A stretch of 64,000 nt of DNA, from the NCBI RefSeq assembly GCF_010183535.1, contig NC_071331.1:16926001-16990000 (forward strand). The letters run 5' to 3'. The position numbers were made by a program, and so were the translations under genes. The notes below the pieces were generated by a model. That model was not told where the DNA came from. It made no database searches and worked only from the letters and a program-made list of their open reading frames with translations. Of this stretch, positions 48,200-60,400 are shown piece by piece. This stretch comes from Caenorhabditis remanei. Lineage: Eukaryota > Nematoda > Chromadorea > Rhabditida > Rhabditidae. Every line of letters starts with the position of its first letter. Position 1 is the stretch's first letter.

Positions 48200-51100
48200 A
48201 TGGGTTCGGCGTCGTCCACCCAATCCTCGTTAAACAACTTCGTTGGGATGGGAAGATTGAATGAGGATATGAAGATCTATCAGTTGGTTGATATGCATGG
48301 AGGTGGAGAACTTATTCCCTGGCTCAGGTATGATTCTGAATATATTGTTTTCGAATCATTTTGTACAGAACCGTATGACGAATATTCCAGTTCCATGAAG
48401 TTCGCTAAACGCTTTTCCATTTTGTTCTTGTTTCTGACGGTGTCAGAACCAAAAAGTGCTCTTGACATCTCTAAAAATCAAAAATGAAATGATCCATAAA
48501 ACTGACTCCAACTCGAACCTATAATTTTCTTCTCTTGTTCTTTTTTCTTTTCATTTTTTATGACTTCCTGGTACTCGTTGGAAAAAAGAAGTCATACAAA
48601 ATTGTGTCGAAACGTGAATATTTTCAGTCATAAATTAGTCGAAATCTGAGATTTCACATGTTGTGTTTACTAGAAAAAATGTCTAAAAACCAATTTGTAC
48701 TACTGGCTATGACGCATTTGGCGAATCTCGGCGAATACATTTTTGAGAAATTTAGGAGACTTCTAGATTACGTCTGTCTGCCAAGAGAGGGTATTGAGAA
48801 CGAGGATTTCAGACACATGGTTTCTCTCTGAGACACTTCGCAACTCTCATAGACGTTTTGAAACTGATAGTGTGCAGATAAATTAACGAGAGATTCTTGA
48901 ACTTTCGGTCTCATTTCTCGAAAAAACATGAAGTTTTCCCTTTCCAGTCACACGATTCTCACGGCTCTTATCACCTGTTTCCATATTTTCAGATACGCCA
49001 TCATAAGTAGTGATACTTCTTTCATCGACGCTTATCTTGAGACAAAAGTTAAGGATTTCTTGTATAATGGAGGAAAAGGAAAACTGGTGACAGTTACCGA
49101 GTTGGTCAAGTTGAGAAATAAGGTGAACTCTCTTATGAAGTTTCCAAAAACCTGAAAAGAATGCGTTTTTAGGAAAGAAACGAACGTCTTGGAGCATTTT
49201 CTCGAAAGAAGGGAAAAGGAAAAAGTGGACCAAATGTGTTGGATGATTTCAATCAAGAAGGAGAGAACGTTGGAGATCTGAAAAAGGCGTTGAAACTTCT
49301 TGATGGAGGAGGAAAAGGTGGAAGAAATGAGAGTAAATACAGAGAGATTTCATGGAAATTGGAAGAAAGAGGCTCAATGGGAGAGACTATCATTGGATGT
49401 TGTCTACTCCATGCTTCTGAACTTCATAATGCTCTTGTTATTAAGATTCTTGATTATTATCCAAAACTTCTGAATGATATTCATATTTCTGAGGACTTTT
49501 ATGGATTGTCTCCTCTTCATCAGGCAATTATTAACACGGACTGCAAGCTGGTTTACAAGTTTTTGAAATTGGGAGCTGATGTCAATGCTAGATGTTATGG
49601 ATCATTTTTCTGTGCGGACGATCAGAAAACGTCGAGAACTGATTCATTGGAACATGAATATGTGGAACTTTCAATCAAAACCAACTATACAGGGTTTGTC
49701 TTTTTGTTAATTTTATTCGAAAGCTTCAAGAATTCATCCTTTTTCAGTAACATGTACCTCGGTGAGTATCCACTTTCGTTTGCTGCTTGCCTGAATCAGC
49801 CAGAAACTTTTCGTCTTCTTCTTGCCTTCAAAGCTAATCCAAATGCTCAAGATACAAATGGAAACTCAGTTCTCCATATGTGTGTAATTCACGAAAACAT
49901 GCAAATGTTCAAATTGGCTCTGGAATGTGGAGCAAGTCTTCGAACTGTCAATAAACAGAGTCTTTCTCCTTTGACTCTGGCAGCTAAACTTGCGAAAAAA
50001 GAGATGTTCGATGAGATTCTGGAACTGGAAGGAGACAGTGTCTGGGCGTATGGAGATGCTTCATCGACTGCTTATCCGTTGGCTAAAATTGATACAATCA
50101 ATGAGACAAGTGGGGAATTGAATGAAGCATCTGCATTGTCCCTGGTGGTTTATGGGGTAGGACACTTGAAAATTAGTGTTGTGTTGAACAAAAAAGTGCT
50201 ATTTACAGCAAACCGTGGAGCATTTGGAACTTCTCGATGGCCTTCTTGATACTCTTCTCGAAGCGAAATGGGAAGCATTTGCAAAGAGAAAGTGAGTTGT
50301 TTTTCAGTTATCAAGAGACTCATGACCAATATTGCAGCATGATAGTCTCATTCACTGCTTTCACATTCTATTACATCTGTTTTGTGACTGCATTCACTCT
50401 TCGTCCAATTGGATTCTCAACTGAAATGATAACTGAAGGATGGATCAATCGTTATTCTGAACCATTCCCTGGAAGACATGGAAAGGACGGAGAACCTCAA
50501 TTATCACCTCTGATTAATACAACGAAAGGGTTGAAAACGTGGGGTGAGTAAACGAAATTTCCCCGGTTCTTTCTTCTGAAAAATTATACAATTTCAGAAG
50601 AAAAGCTTACTCAATGCCATCTGCGAGACTACTGGGACCCAGATATTCCGTTTGCCAACGCATATGTGAGTACTACAAAATTAAAAGATAGTTGTTTCAA
50701 ATTTCAATTTTCGAGTTTCAGATTCGTCTCGTTTTCGAAGTACTCGTTGTAATTGGACTTGTCATTCAAATGTTCCTGGATTTCCATGATATTAAACGGA
50801 TTGGAAGAAAGAAATGGTGGGCTGTATTGGTAAGTCAAATAAAGCTCAGCTCTTCCTCTTTAAAGTATAAAATGAAACAATATTCAGACTGCTTTCCCTG
50901 CTAAAATCACATTTAAAGTCACATATTTTCTTGTTCTTGCAATGATTCCAACCCGTCTTGCGTGTCAAATCTCTCCGATTCTTTTGGTTGTTGACAATGT
51001 TCTCATAACAGTGACAATGATATTCACAACTGTTCATTATCTGTATTACTGTCGTGTCATTCGATTCGTCGGACCTTTCGTTTTGATGGTTTACACTATT

Positions 51101-52198
51101 ATTGCAACTGATATTTTCCGTTTCATGCTCATTTATGGCATCTTTCTGATGGGATTCTCTCAAGCGTTTTCACTGATTTTCTTGTCTTGTGAGAGGGAAG
51201 CAAATGTGATCAAAGAGTTGATTCAAAATCAGTCAGTGGCTACTGGTGCAGAGAAAATCAGGTATACAGCAAAGATTGATGCATATGAGACTGCTGTGAG
51301 TCTGAGTTTCCGAATCTCAATATATTATTAAGGAAGATTTTCAGATTGTGAAAAACGCTGAAGCCTTCGAGAACGTCATTCAATCTCCCATTGAAGCCTT
51401 CGTCCGTACCTTCATTTTGACAATTGGAGAATTTACTGTACTCTACCGTAATCTGGCTTTATGTCCCGCGAATACAATGGTTTGGATTGGAAAGGTAAGA
51501 GAAAATGCGGGTCAATTGATGAGCTGACATTTTGGAGATTCATATTACCATATTGAAATTTCTTTTCAGCCGTGCAGGTTGAAAACTTAAATTTGAGAAT
51601 CATTTTCTATAAAAAATTTCTTTCAGGTTGTGTTCATAACATTCGAATTGTTTGTAAGTATTATGCAGTTTAATATGTTGATTGCTATGATGACACGAAC
51701 TTATGAAACTATCTTCCAAACACAACTGGAATACAAACGACAGGTTTTTTTACTCTAGAACTATCTCTTAAAACTTCATTTCGTTTTCCAGAGAGCCCAA
51801 GTCATTCTCATGTTAGAATTGTCATTGAGTCCAAAAGAACGACATCAATATCTTCTGAAATACTCTCGACCAACTGGAACAAATAAGAAAACGAGAAGTT
51901 TGGTTGTCAGTAAGAAATCTTCGGTAAGCTCTCCATCCCTAACTTCAATTTCAATTTCGTTGATTTTCAGTTCAACCGAGAAACAAAACAAGGGCAAAGA
52001 GTACTGGAAGAGAAAATGAAAAAGATGATAGAAGAGAAGAAGGCAGTTTTGAAGCGAAAGATGAAAGATTTGGAAATAAAAGAAGGAATTCGTCCAGTGA
52101 CTGGATACAGTCGTACTCCTCGTCCACATACTCAGTACATGAATAGAGGAGCAAATGGAACTCAAAATGGAAGTGCTGCGAATGGAAATACTAATTAA
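48200..52198 (+). CDS. ocr-2: TRPV-family cation channel OCR-2
   Basis: Thirteen exons join in phase for 895 residues (48200-48327, 48993-49122, 49173-49693, 49748-50156, 50209-50291, 50338-50543, 50598-50665, 50722-50829, 50888-51295, 51345-51494, 51627-51743, 51792-51923, 51971-52198). The MGSASSTQSSL start could be N-myristoylated. Ankyrin repeats lie at about 195-345 (GLSPLHQAI, NGNSVLHMC, LSPLTLAAK). Six membrane segments follow, S1 near 425 and S6 near 740-765, with the pore between S5 and S6 (TFILTIGEFTVLY). The S6 end QFNMLIAMMTRTYE is typical of TRPV channels. The C-tail is Lys/Glu-rich. In C. elegans OCR-2 works with OSM-9 in cilia of ciliated sensory neurons for olfactory, osmotic and nociceptive sensing. 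Length and gene neighbours match ocr-2 (T09A12.3). It ends 131 bases from the convergent protease gene. Confidence 0.93.
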
Positions 52199-52329
52199 TT
52201 CTTTAATTGATTCTCTCTTCTTGTGATTGTCTTGATTCCCTGTGATAATAAATATATTTATTTGTTAAAGGCAGATATTCTAAAGAGATCTATTCGAAAG
52301 AAAAGCACCAATACTCAATTTCTGAAATT

Positions 52330-55300
52330 TCAAACATTTTCTCCGTTAACAATAGCATTAATCCATGAAAGATACGGAGCCACCATTGTATAAATACCCG
52401 GTTGTTTCTTCTGTGCACATCCATCACCCCAACTAATCACTCCTGCTAGAACGAACGCTCCGTCCTCTCGACGACAAGCGAATGGACCTCCAGAATCACC
52501 TTGACATGAATCAATTCCACCCTCGAGATATCCAGCACAAAATGCAGATCTTGACATTGAAGTGTAGATTTGAGAGGAGTTTACACAATCGAATCGATCG
52601 ATTATTGGAATCAGAGCTGCCTGGAGACGTTGGGCGTAATCTGAAACAACAGAAATTGGGATTGAGAATAGAAAGAAAACTGACGAAGTCCCATACTTCC
52701 CCATCCTGAAACAACACATTGTCTTCCCGGAGTGTACACGAAATCTTTGGATGGAAGACAGATTGGTTGAACGTATTCATTGAATTCAATTCCTGGATAG
52801 GGAATCTCAAGAATAGCAATATCATGAGAGAATATGTCTGAAAATAGGCTGAATGTTAGATTTATTGAGTTTCGATTACCTTTGTAGAGCGGATAATAGT
52901 GGATTCTCTGTAGGCCAAACACCTGTTCACGTCCATCAGTTCTATTGTTATCCCACTCTCCAACCACTATTTCGTATGACGACACTCTTTCGTCTTCTCT
53001 GAAATTTATTCGTTCAAGTTCCCTGGTTTGGATAAACGACTTACTCAAAACAATGAGCAGCAGTAATCAAATGGGTTTTGTCGAGAACCGAAGCTCCGCA
53101 ATGATGTGCTTTTGTCTGAAAACACTAATGAATAAGAATGCCACTAATTTCTCAAATACCGCCTTATTTCTCAACGCAGCCGTCCATGGAAATGCTCCAG
53201 GAATAGTCTCGAATCCCCCGACAACTCTTGCAATCCTGGATCTCGAAGCATCTCGAGCATTCACTTCAACGTATCGGAGACCACATTGAGATATAGAAGA
53301 CACTCCGTTTTCAGAGATACATGAGATTCTAGCATGTCGAGTGCAATAAGTGGATCGACGGAGAATACAGTCTGGATCGCAGATGACGTCAAATCCAGAT
53401 GAAAGCGACGAATTCGTGGAGAGTAGGGAGCCGCGTTCTCTATAATTGATGACTCCAGAGTTGAAGGTGCATCGAATTGAACTTCCTTACCCTAATCTCA
53501 TGCTGTAACAAACTGAATTTGCCCTCTTCTCATCAATATGATCTGCACAAAGTGGTTCCCATTTTGCTCTAAATAAAACTTCCAAATATCCACGTGTATC
53601 GGTTCCATTTGTCAATCGGAATGACTTTGCAGTACAGTCTCCCTCATCATCACCTGATTCACAATCAACATTTCCATCACAAAGTTGTCTGAATCTGATA
53701 CAAGAACCATCTGAACAAGCAGCTTCTTGACACTGCGAACATCTGTAACGATTCGACGTGAACTTGAGAATTCTGGAGTTAAAGGGTCACTTCTTTAATT
53801 TCATTATTTTCATATTTCTAGTTATAAATATCACACTGGGTGCACGTGGCAATTGATGATTCATTTTGATGAGCGTCGTCATCATCACTCGATTCGTTGG
53901 TACGGTTTTTTTTTGAAAACTTTGAAAAAAAAATGAAAAAACATACCTGATAGTCTGGCAGGTTGAAATGATAGTTGATGTACAATTGGGTTCTCTCAAA
54001 CAATTCAGATTCCAGGCCGGCAGACGAAGAGCCGTTATGGAGGAAACCGCTGCCTGCGAAACCGAAGAAAGGGAATCGGAAGAAGGCAAAGAATGCGGCA
54101 GTCGTACCAAAGACAATTCGGATTGAAGTGATCCCTCTACATAAATCGGGTCTCTGTAGAAATGTTTATTGGGTTTGTGAGATTTCATTTATTTTTTTTA
54201 GTCCGGAACAATCAGTTCAATTTGAGATGCATCCCAATATGGCAATAACTCGAGAATCAAAAGAAAAAGAAGAGTTTGTCGGGGAAGTGGATTTCTATGA
54301 AGGACACAATACTAATGTCATCGTTAATTTTTTCCCTGCACTCGATTATTCGGTGAGTCTCATCCAAAAAGTATTCTAGAACTCTCAAATCAATCTCTTT
54401 TCTTTCAAAACTCTTTAATTCCAGGAGCACTCAAAACTCCGATTCGCCCATACCGCCCATACGCCTCCTGTATCAGTTCGATCTGTATCATCATCTGCTT
54501 CATCATCTACCTCATATTCAAGAGTAATTCTTTTCTCTCCGCCAATCATTCATTCCGATTTTACAGCCAAAAAGAGATTATTTGCAAAAGAATATGGATA
54601 TTCTAATGAAGAAATTGGACATTCTCGCATTCAAACAGGCAATCATTGACTCACAACCCACCAACTGACACATCTATTCGACCCCATTTTTGTACACATA
54701 CATATTATTTTATTTCGATCACTACCACCAATACATCATTCTTTATGTAATCATTCGGAATGTCATCTCATAAATACTCAATAGAATTCAAAATACTCAC
54801 CCGAATCCCAGAATTCGACAGATGGAAGATAGCTTCTCTCGACTGAAATTCTCATTACACACTCGGCCTTTTTTAGAAAGTTTTGTTGCGTAGAGTGTCT
54901 TGTTGTCAACTTCAAACAGAACGTCTTCTGGAATTAAAGACGATAGTATTAACAATAGATTCTTTATTAAATAGTCGTCAGATTTCAACTAAACCGAAAA
55001 GAAAGCTGATGTCGTGTGAGTTCTGAATATGAACAGACTCAGTTTTCAGCGGCATCTATAGACATATTCTAAACCTCCACCACGTCAGATATCCAAAGTA
55101 AAAGTCTCTTACTACAGTAATCCCCAATTTTATTCGTAACTCACTTGAAGAAAATCGACGACGATAATAAAGGGAAGTTATCTTTCTTGCAAGACTTGAA
55201 TATGTTTGAGAAGTATCAGTTAGAAGACATGTTTGAGTTTTCGGTTCATAAGAGAATGCTTCACACATCAGAAGACTTTCCCGACACTTTCTGGCACACT

Positions 55301-56852
55301 GAAACTCGAAAAGTCTTATGAATACTATTTTGATATCTTACCCCTTGAACATGAGGAATAAACGTCCAAACTTCAATAATATTCTCAATTAATCGATACG
55401 CTCCAATCAATTCATAATACTGTAGATAGTCCTCACAGTTCTGTTCATCTGTCCCATCGATACAATCCACTTCATAGTCACATTGAAATTTCTCAGAAAT
55501 GCATTTCGATCCGTTATCACATGAAAATGATCCGATTGTACAAGAATCTCCAGACTCCAATTGAATCGCATCGTTCAGACTTTCCGGACAATTTGGAATA
55601 TTACATTCAGATAGCTGATTTGGTTTTGTATAACAGACTGGAGTTGCAGATTTTCTATAATTAAAATATAGTATAAATCTAGTTGAACTTGGACTTACTT
55701 TCCATCTTGTTCTATGAACCTACAGAAATTATGATTCAGAATTTCAAGTTCGGCGTCTCGTTGAAATAAAACAGATGGATCATTCCACATGAGACAGCTG
55801 ATTCCGTTCGAAGTCTTGTTAGAAGCTCCAGAATAATCTCTGTTTTTTCCGATACATTCTCTTCCAGATTCACAGAAAACATAACCTTCTGAATCACAGT
55901 CAGATGCAACGAGACTACCCGATTGATACGATAGACACCTTCCGTTTCCAGATATTTCCTGCTAAAAATAGAACAAAAAGGACTTTCAAAAAGAGTAAAT
56001 CCCAATTCCAACTCACTTCTACAGTATCCCCATTTGCCCATTTCCACGTGGATCCTTGCCTGAGACCGGAAGTGAAAAACAATCGTGAATCTGCTGAAAA
56101 GTAACGATTACAGAGATGGACATTCATTCATTTCGTTTTCTCCGTTTCGGTCACTCATTTAAAAAGTAAATAAACAGTGAAAGGAAGTGCCACGTATTAC
56201 TCACTTGTTGAATTAACCGATAAACAGAAAAATCATTTGAGTAAATAAGAGAAATATGAAAGAAAAGGGCACTTACTTAACGAGAATGGCAGAATAGTAT
56301 CTCGAATCGACTCGATTTCTGATGGTTTTAACGAAGAAATTAAAGAGAATGGACTACAGTAATCATTTGCTTCAGAATATCCTTGAACTGGAACAGTTGA
56401 AATTGAGATACATTTATTGCCGAGTTGAAGAGTTCCCGAAGAACATACTGTAATTATTTCAACTCTTTTCAAACAAAAATGTCTTTTGACTCACAACTTG
56501 ACGAACAAAAAACTTTGATTCCAGTCTTACAGAATGCAGATAAGAAAGTGAAACATACGGATGAAGTACATCCAATTGAATAAGTATATTGTTGAAGTGG
56601 AACGATTGAATGAGATGAAAATGTACTTGATATCAGAGAGCATACTTGTTCTCCGTATTTTTGATGAAATGATTTTGAACATAATGGAAAGAAGAGACCG
56701 TTTTGACTTCGAACTTCCAGAATATCATCAAAAATTCTGGAATTTTTCATTCAGATTCTGAAAAATGTATTCTTCTTCTCAGAAACTCACTTTAATTCTA
56801 TACATTCTTGTAATTTTATAATAGAAAAAAGGAGAAAAAGTAATAATCTCAT
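52330..56852 (-). CDS. Secreted mosaic trypsin-like serine protease
   Basis: Fifteen exons join in phase for 933 residues (56852-56791, 56736-56495, 56447-56277, 56093-56017, 55961-55699, 55654-55342, 55298-55145, 54927-54801, 54153-53947, 53742-53491, 53439-53160, 53115-53045, 52998-52880, 52837-52685, 52640-52330). Order: signal peptide ([14 protein letters not shown]), SRCR-like (22-98), C-type lectin (102-212, WKWANGD), kringle (214-290), LDLa (302-338), PAN/apple (340-415), SRCR-like (430-535), LDLa (541-575), SRCR-like (577-665), trypsin (695-930). The zymogen cut site is RIAR/VVGG. The triad is complete: His in TAAHC, Asp in HDIAIL, Ser in CQGDSGGP; Asp six residues before the Ser predicts cleavage after Lys/Arg. 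Kringle plus SRCR plus trypsin recalls neurotrypsin, and kringle plus PAN plus trypsin the HGF/plasminogen group that includes C. elegans SVH-1; I cannot say which is orthologous. The largest intron holds a + strand gene. Confidence 0.85.
54227..54668 (+). CDS. Small orphan protein nested in a protease intron
   Basis: Three exons (54227-54352, 54425-54523, 54567-54668) give 108 residues. An excellent acceptor (a long T run ending TTTAG at 54200) lies 26 bases before ATG 54227 and is probably an SL trans-splice site. The protein has an acidic/basic N-terminus ([20 protein letters not shown]), a Ser-rich middle ([14 protein letters not shown]) and an amphipathic C-terminal helix ([18 protein letters not shown]). 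I do not recognise the family. It lies on the opposite strand inside the protease intron between exons 54927-54801 and 54153-53947. The frame is open further upstream to 53978, but that part is antisense to the SRCR exon and has no phase-compatible donor, so I excluded it. Confidence 0.6.
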
Positions 56853-57422
56853 TGTGAAGAATCGCATTGAAACATCTCGTTCATTACTTCTACTTTTCAC
56901 TTTTTCTTGTTTCCGAATCTCGTTTCAGTCGTCAATTAGACAATAATATATTGAGTAGAAGAATACAGGAAATGTCTCGGTTTTTCTCTCGATTCCCAAT
57001 TCGAGAGAAAGAGAGAAAAAGAAAAGTCAGTAAGTGAAGTTGAGGTTTTTTGTGGAAGGAAGTGGGCGGAGTCACGAACAGAGAGATGACACCGAATTTC
57101 TTCAGTGTACGGGAGAACTCCGTTTTGCTAATATGATACTTTTTAGAGCTCTCTGTGTTCCTGGGCATTACTTTCAACAAGATCAGACATTAAACAATTG
57201 TTGTTTCTTTTCTTAAAACCATTGTAGTTGACACCTTCGAATTAGTTATAAAGTGGTGTTTAAATTTTGGTAAATGACATGAAAGAAAGTTAAATCTGTT
57301 TACTAGTAAACAAGGGGAGATCGAGTTAAAAACTAATAATGGGGAAAGGAGGGACAAATAAAATATTTTACAAAACAAAATAAAAGCCGGGAAGAACAGA
57401 TGGAACAAAAACATAATGGAAC

Positions 57423-60400
57423 CTAGGAAAGGGATGGTCCAAGTCCGGTGCGACGATGTTTGCGCCGAATCGGAGGGATATCTTCTGAAGCGCCGTCATC
57501 CGCCGCAGTACTGATTACAAATGTTTTATCCGATGATGTTGACGGTGTTCCATCATCGATTAATATGATTGAATCATTTTCTGACTTTTTAACGAATGTT
57601 TCGTTGTTGGAACTTCCTTCCTCCACATTTTCCATGTCTTCATAAACTCCCGGGAGACGTGTATCGTCATCGAATTTGATAGGAGACATTGCCACTTTTC
57701 TGAAAACGATAAGTAATAAGATTACGGAAACTTCCAAAAGTACAAATAAATACACTGAAGAGAAGACTTTAGAGACAAGGTGATTGTCAGTCGCCAAAAC
57801 TTCTTCAAAATGAAGATAGCAAAAGTTTATAAGATTACCTTCTAACATTCTCATCGGTTGTCCGATTCAGCTCATTAGCGACAACCGTTGGAATCTTTTT
57901 CGTATGGAAATGTCTGGAATCGTCCATCGTGACATCTTCTGAATTAACAACTTTTCCGTAGTGATCCACTGCACGACGAGCACGTTCGTTTCTCTTCAGT
58001 TCTGGCTTTGGAGTCAGAAGAGATCCTTGATGGTGGGTTGTACGGCGCTGAAAATTCAATCAATGGGGTTATAATAACTATAGAGAGTTAATGAAGGTGC
58101 TTTTTCTTCAGTGACGGCAATTGTTACAGTATACCACCCTCCCCAACTTAAAAAAAAACACCCTGCCCTACGGGAATCTGAAAATGTAAGATTATCAATT
58201 ATCAACAAAGTCAATACTTATTAAAATGATAACAGATAGGCAATCAGAAACTATTGAGTCTCTAGCCTAAAAAACATAAGTAATCAAACTCACTCTTGCC
58301 AATTTCTTTACTTTTTGATCCACATCACAATAGTGATTTTTGAGCGACTCGAAATGTTGCATAAGCTCTTCATCTACTTGTCCTGACATGACAAGACCCA
58401 AGAGGAATTTGATCTAGAATAAAATTAGTAATTTCATCATTTCATCTGAATTCTGCTTACTCGTTCATGCAGATCGGCTTTTGCATCCTCGACATTACTC
58501 TTCAGATCTCGGATCTCACTTTTCATTTCTTCACCTTCCCGTTTTCTTTTCTCTTCTTGTGATGCTTTGATGGCTAATTTAGCAGAATATTCATTCTTTG
58601 TTTTAGTTAGTTTGAATTCGAGCTCTAATGCTTTTCGCATATGAGCCACAGCATGCGAATATATCACTTCTAGAATTGGCCGCATCTCGACTGGAACCTT
58701 CTCCCATCTCGATGTGGATCTCTCTTCATTTCCAGAAATTGTTTCATTCCTTAATGAATCCTTGATTTCTTCATTAATAGTATCGAGTGAAGCACGAAGA
58801 GAGGTCAATTCTTTCTGACGGTTCTCCTCAAATTCTTCTTCTCCAGGAAGGACTATCGAAACGTCTGGATCTACGCTTGACATACGCCTCTGTAATAAAT
58901 TTTTCCTTTCAGAGTTAGAACAATGTCAGCTAATTTTGATTCACATTACATAAATAGTAACGCGGACTGGACAGACAGCACGCGAATAAAACAGGGAAAC
59001 ACACTTTTCTACAGTTAGAACTTTCACTGTGTTCATCAGTCGATACTTCGCTGCAATCCATTTTATCATCATCTTCACATTCCGAATGATCACAATATTT
59101 TGTAAAAGTCTTGTCAAAATGAGTAGATCTCTCGAGAAGATCACATTTACGTCTAGCTACTATATATTGAAGACACACCTGAATAAAGACAAACACATGC
59201 AACAGGTAATTGGACAATAACGGCAGTTAGATGAAAAAAAAACGTTTGTTAAAACACAAATGTAATAAAATGATGGTTCTTTTTGAGAATTTCATTCCAG
59301 ATTTCAGAAATATTACCTTCTTTGCGCCTTCAAACTTCCTTGATTCGATCTCGTTAATCCGCTGCATAACATCCTGTCGTTGACGGCGAAGCTCTTCACA
59401 AAGAAGATGACAGCGTTGGGAAGTAATTTCGAGTTCCAGTTCGTCCTCGATGAGACTCTGAAAACGATAAACCTTGTAACCACATAACCGAGATCGAAAT
59501 AAAAAACGAACTTAGAAGAAATGTATAAAACGAGGAATGCTTGAGAAGTAGTATTACATATTTTCAGGTGTGCTCCAAAGTTTCAAGTAGAAAATCAAAA
59601 ATATTCATAGGAAACTGTAATATGGAACACACGGGAAAACATACAAATGACAGCTGATAGATAACTAGGTAAGAAGATGACAAGTATTATATGTACATAA
59701 GAACTGGGTTAGACAAACTGGTTAATTTGACAGAAAATTCAGTCAACGAAATGCGCGCGAGAAATGTTTTGAGTACGGTTTCTGAGAGGTAACAGAGGCT
59801 AAACGCTGAAAATTGCGAGTTGTAACATTAACCTGAATAGCAGTAGCATCAGTCGTGGATCCTTTGCGATTGGCACGTTTCAAATTGAGTTCCCGGAGTG
59901 TTTTGTTTATACGGTTCGACTCAGCGAGTCTCTGAAAAATGATTATTTTTAGAGTCGGAACAGGGTTTTTGTTTCACAAAAACCAACACGTCGAGTTGCT
60001 AGAAAGTTTCAATAACACCTCACCTGCTGAAGAACAGCCAGCTTCTGATCATCGACTCGTTTCTGTCTAACCACATCCATTTCTCTCTTTTGAAGCTTTG
60101 ACTTCATTTGGGCCATTTCTCTCTCATGCTTCTGTTTAAATGCCTGGAATTTGCTAGCTTCAGCGCGTTGTTCACGGAGAAGACGAAGTCGTTGAGTTCT
60201 CAAGTTCTTCAGTTCCTCCTCTGTCTTTTTCAACGTTTCTTCCATACGACGACGCGTTTCTTGCAGCTTTTTGAGTTCTGACAACGTTTTCTTGTCCTCG
60301 GCGTGTTGTCGTTCCAGTTCCTTCAGTCTTTGACGTCGCTCTTCTGCTATTTTCGTTACAGTACTTGCTTTCTTGGTCTCTTGGCGAAGTTTGTTGATTT

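Noticed and set aside
53978..54160. Basic/proline-rich + strand N-terminal extension of the nested gene
   Set aside because: It is antisense to an SRCR exon that joins in phase on both sides, and no phase-compatible donor links it to the nested gene.
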